Of a stretch of 34,758 bases of DNA, positions 33,756-34,758 are shown piece after piece. Source of the DNA: Streptomyces scabichelini (GTDB lineage: Bacteria > Actinomycetota > Actinomycetes > Streptomycetales > Streptomycetaceae). Position 1 is the first letter of the stretch. Each line of letters opens with the position of its first letter. The notes under the pieces are model-generated. The model saw only the letters and a program-made list of their open reading frames with translations. It searched no databases and was not told the DNA's origin. The stretch is taken from the NCBI RefSeq assembly GCF_011045015.1, contig NZ_JAAKZY010000106.1, positions 1 to 34,758 on the forward strand, read 5' to 3'. A program made the translations under genes and the position numbers.

Positions 33756-34631
33756 TCAAGCAGAGCGCAAGGGAGTCGTCTCCAAAAGCTCCCGTGCCAT
33801 TCGCCCAGCCGACTCCGCCGTCTCCCGCGCGATGCGCCGGAACGTCTCCTGGGCCTGGCGGGCAGGCCACTCCGCGGGGAGGTGCTGGACCGGGAGCCTC
33901 GGGTCCGTACGAATGATCCGCAGCCACTCGGCGACCAGGCGGAGCCGGGTGGCGATGGGGTCGGCGGAGGCGACGCCGTCGCCGGCGCTCCACCGCTTGT
34001 CGAAGGCGGAGTACCGGGAGGCGACGCTCTCCAGGTCCCAGCTCTCGCGGATCATCAGGCCGACGTCGGTGAACTCGTCGGCGCGCGCGTGGAAGACCTT
34101 GACGTGGGAGGCGAGACCCAGCTCCGAGACGATGCCGTGGACGTCGACCCGGCCCGGCGCGATCCACAGTCCGCTGTAGAGCGCGCCGAACCCCGACCAG
34201 GTGAGCTGCGAGCGCAGGTCGTGGCGCTGGCGCTGCCAGGACTCCGGGAAGGAGAAGCCGAGCAGCGTCCAGGTGCCGTCCCAGTCCTCGTTGACCGCGC
34301 CGTCCCGCCAGATGCGCTGCCCGCCGTCCTCGAGGATGCGGACCGCCTGCGGGGTGAGGCCGAAGAACATCTTGCGGCCCTCGCGCTGACGCCGCAGCAG
34401 GCCCCGGTTGACCATGCGGGTCAGTGTTGACCGTACGGCCTGCTCTCCCGTCCCGACCCGGGCGAGTACGTCGATGATGCTGCCCGAGTACACGCACAGG
34501 TCGCCCTCGTCGAGGACGTGGTTGCCGAAGAAGGCGAGCACGAGCGACTGAGGGCGCAACTGCGGGGTGTCGGGGGAGTCGGGAGAGTCGGGAGACTCAG
34601 GGGCATCGAGGGTGTCCGTCGTGGCCGTCAT
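33756..34631 (-). CDS. PaaX family transcriptional regulator
   Basis: 291 residues from ATG 34631 (298 from the upstream GTG 34652). After a flexible DSPDSPDTPQ-rich lead, the PaaX N-terminal winged helix is evident (LRPQSLVLAFFGNHVLDEGDLCVYSGSIIDVLARVGTGEQAVRSTLTRMVNRGLLRRQREGRKMFFGLT), then the central domain (WDGTWTLLGFSFPESWQRQRHDLRSQLTWSGFGALYSGLWIAPG) and the PaaX C-terminal region (PIATRLRLVAEWLRIIRTDPRLPVQHLPAEWPA). PaaX proteins repress phenylacetyl-CoA catabolism; no paa genes are in the window, so the target may be elsewhere. ATG 34631 has a GGAGGA about 13 nt upstream, rather far; GTG 34652 has none. Confidence 0.9.
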   Translation of the reverse strand: MTATTDTLDAPESPDSPDSPDTPQLRPQSLVLAFFGNHVLDEGDLCVYSGSIIDVLARVGTGEQAVRSTLTRMVNRGLLRRQREGRKMFFGLTPQAVRILEDGGQRIWRDGAVNEDWDGTWTLLGFSFPESWQRQRHDLRSQLTWSGFGALYSGLWIAPGRVDVHGIVSELGLASHVKVFHARADEFTDVGLMIRESWDLESVASRYSAFDKRWSAGDGVASADPIATRLRLVAEWLRIIRTDPRLPVQHLPAEWPARQAQETFRRIARETAESAGRMARELLETTPLRSA

Positions 34632-34652
34632 GTCTGCGTTGGCGTCCTCCAC

Positions 34653-34758
34653 AGCGGTAAGCGTACGACCGCCCGCACAGCGGGAGGTCGCGGGCGGCCG
34701 TACGCGCTTCTCACCGGCCGTCGGCGGGATGTGCCAGGTCGTAGGGGCGGGGGTAGGG
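34653..34758. other. Unassigned window edge
   Basis: The last 106 nt hold the upstream region of the PaaX-like gene. I see no complete gene, hairpin or motif that I can support; any gene here continues outside the window. The first 29 nt of the window are likewise only the 3' flank of the ABC permease gene. Confidence 0.6.

Overview
The base composition (very high GC, GC-rich third positions), frequent GTG starts, purine-rich ribosome binding sites and gene content point to a Streptomyces or very close relative. The block tRNA-Gln, glmU, prs, rplY, pth ... ppc, fatty-acid desaturase, TetR is a core-chromosome neighbourhood familiar from streptomycetes. No phage, IS, CRISPR or biosynthetic cluster genes were seen.

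Layout. 30-3397: a minus-strand ABC ATPase/FtsX-type permease pair. 3777-5309: a 14-TM DHA2-type drug exporter. 5473-6849: a small, less GC-rich trio (secreted protein, small cytoplasmic protein, lipoprotein) behind a structured leader. 6878-8920: a TetR repressor divergent from a SnoaL-like/NmrA-like pair, with two matching operators between them. 8957-10290: a Nudix hydrolase and a divergent hydroxymethylbilane synthase (HemC). 10668-12706: a DUF485/sodium:solute symporter pair of the YjcH/ActP type. 12842-13729: a coiled-coil protein.

13940-19697 is the most unusual part: a divergent four-gene island made of polymorphic-toxin and immunity domains. Leftward are a protein fusing a WHH-type HNH nuclease-like domain to SUKH-1, and a 1097-residue protein with an Imm35/YrhB-like N-terminus, a roughly 680-residue Pro/Gly-rich linker, a cytidine-deaminase-like domain and a C-terminal SUKH-4 domain. 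Rightward are a YwqJ-type deaminase and a SUKH-3 protein. None has a secretion signal, and the shared promoter region carries about four copies of a 23-24 bp tandem repeat. The architecture suggests toxin-derived enzymes kept inside the cell with immunity domains fused or adjacent.

19763-21076: an orphan NarL-type histidine kinase. 21335-25552: tRNA-Gln(UUG), glmU (UDP-GlcNAc synthesis), prs (PRPP), rplY (ribosomal protein L25/Ctc) and pth (peptidyl-tRNA hydrolase), separated by hairpins. Opposite the end of pth is an apparently frameshifted hypothetical gene, then a small membrane protein. 26778-29510: ppc (anaplerotic oxaloacetate). Divergent from it is a desaturase-TetR operon (29820-31504) with an operator-like repeat upstream. 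A 26-bp tandem array closes that operon and runs into the stop of a family-4 glycosyltransferase (31634-33676), followed by a PaaX-type regulator (33756-34631).

All functions are read from sequence motifs and family knowledge; no search was run.
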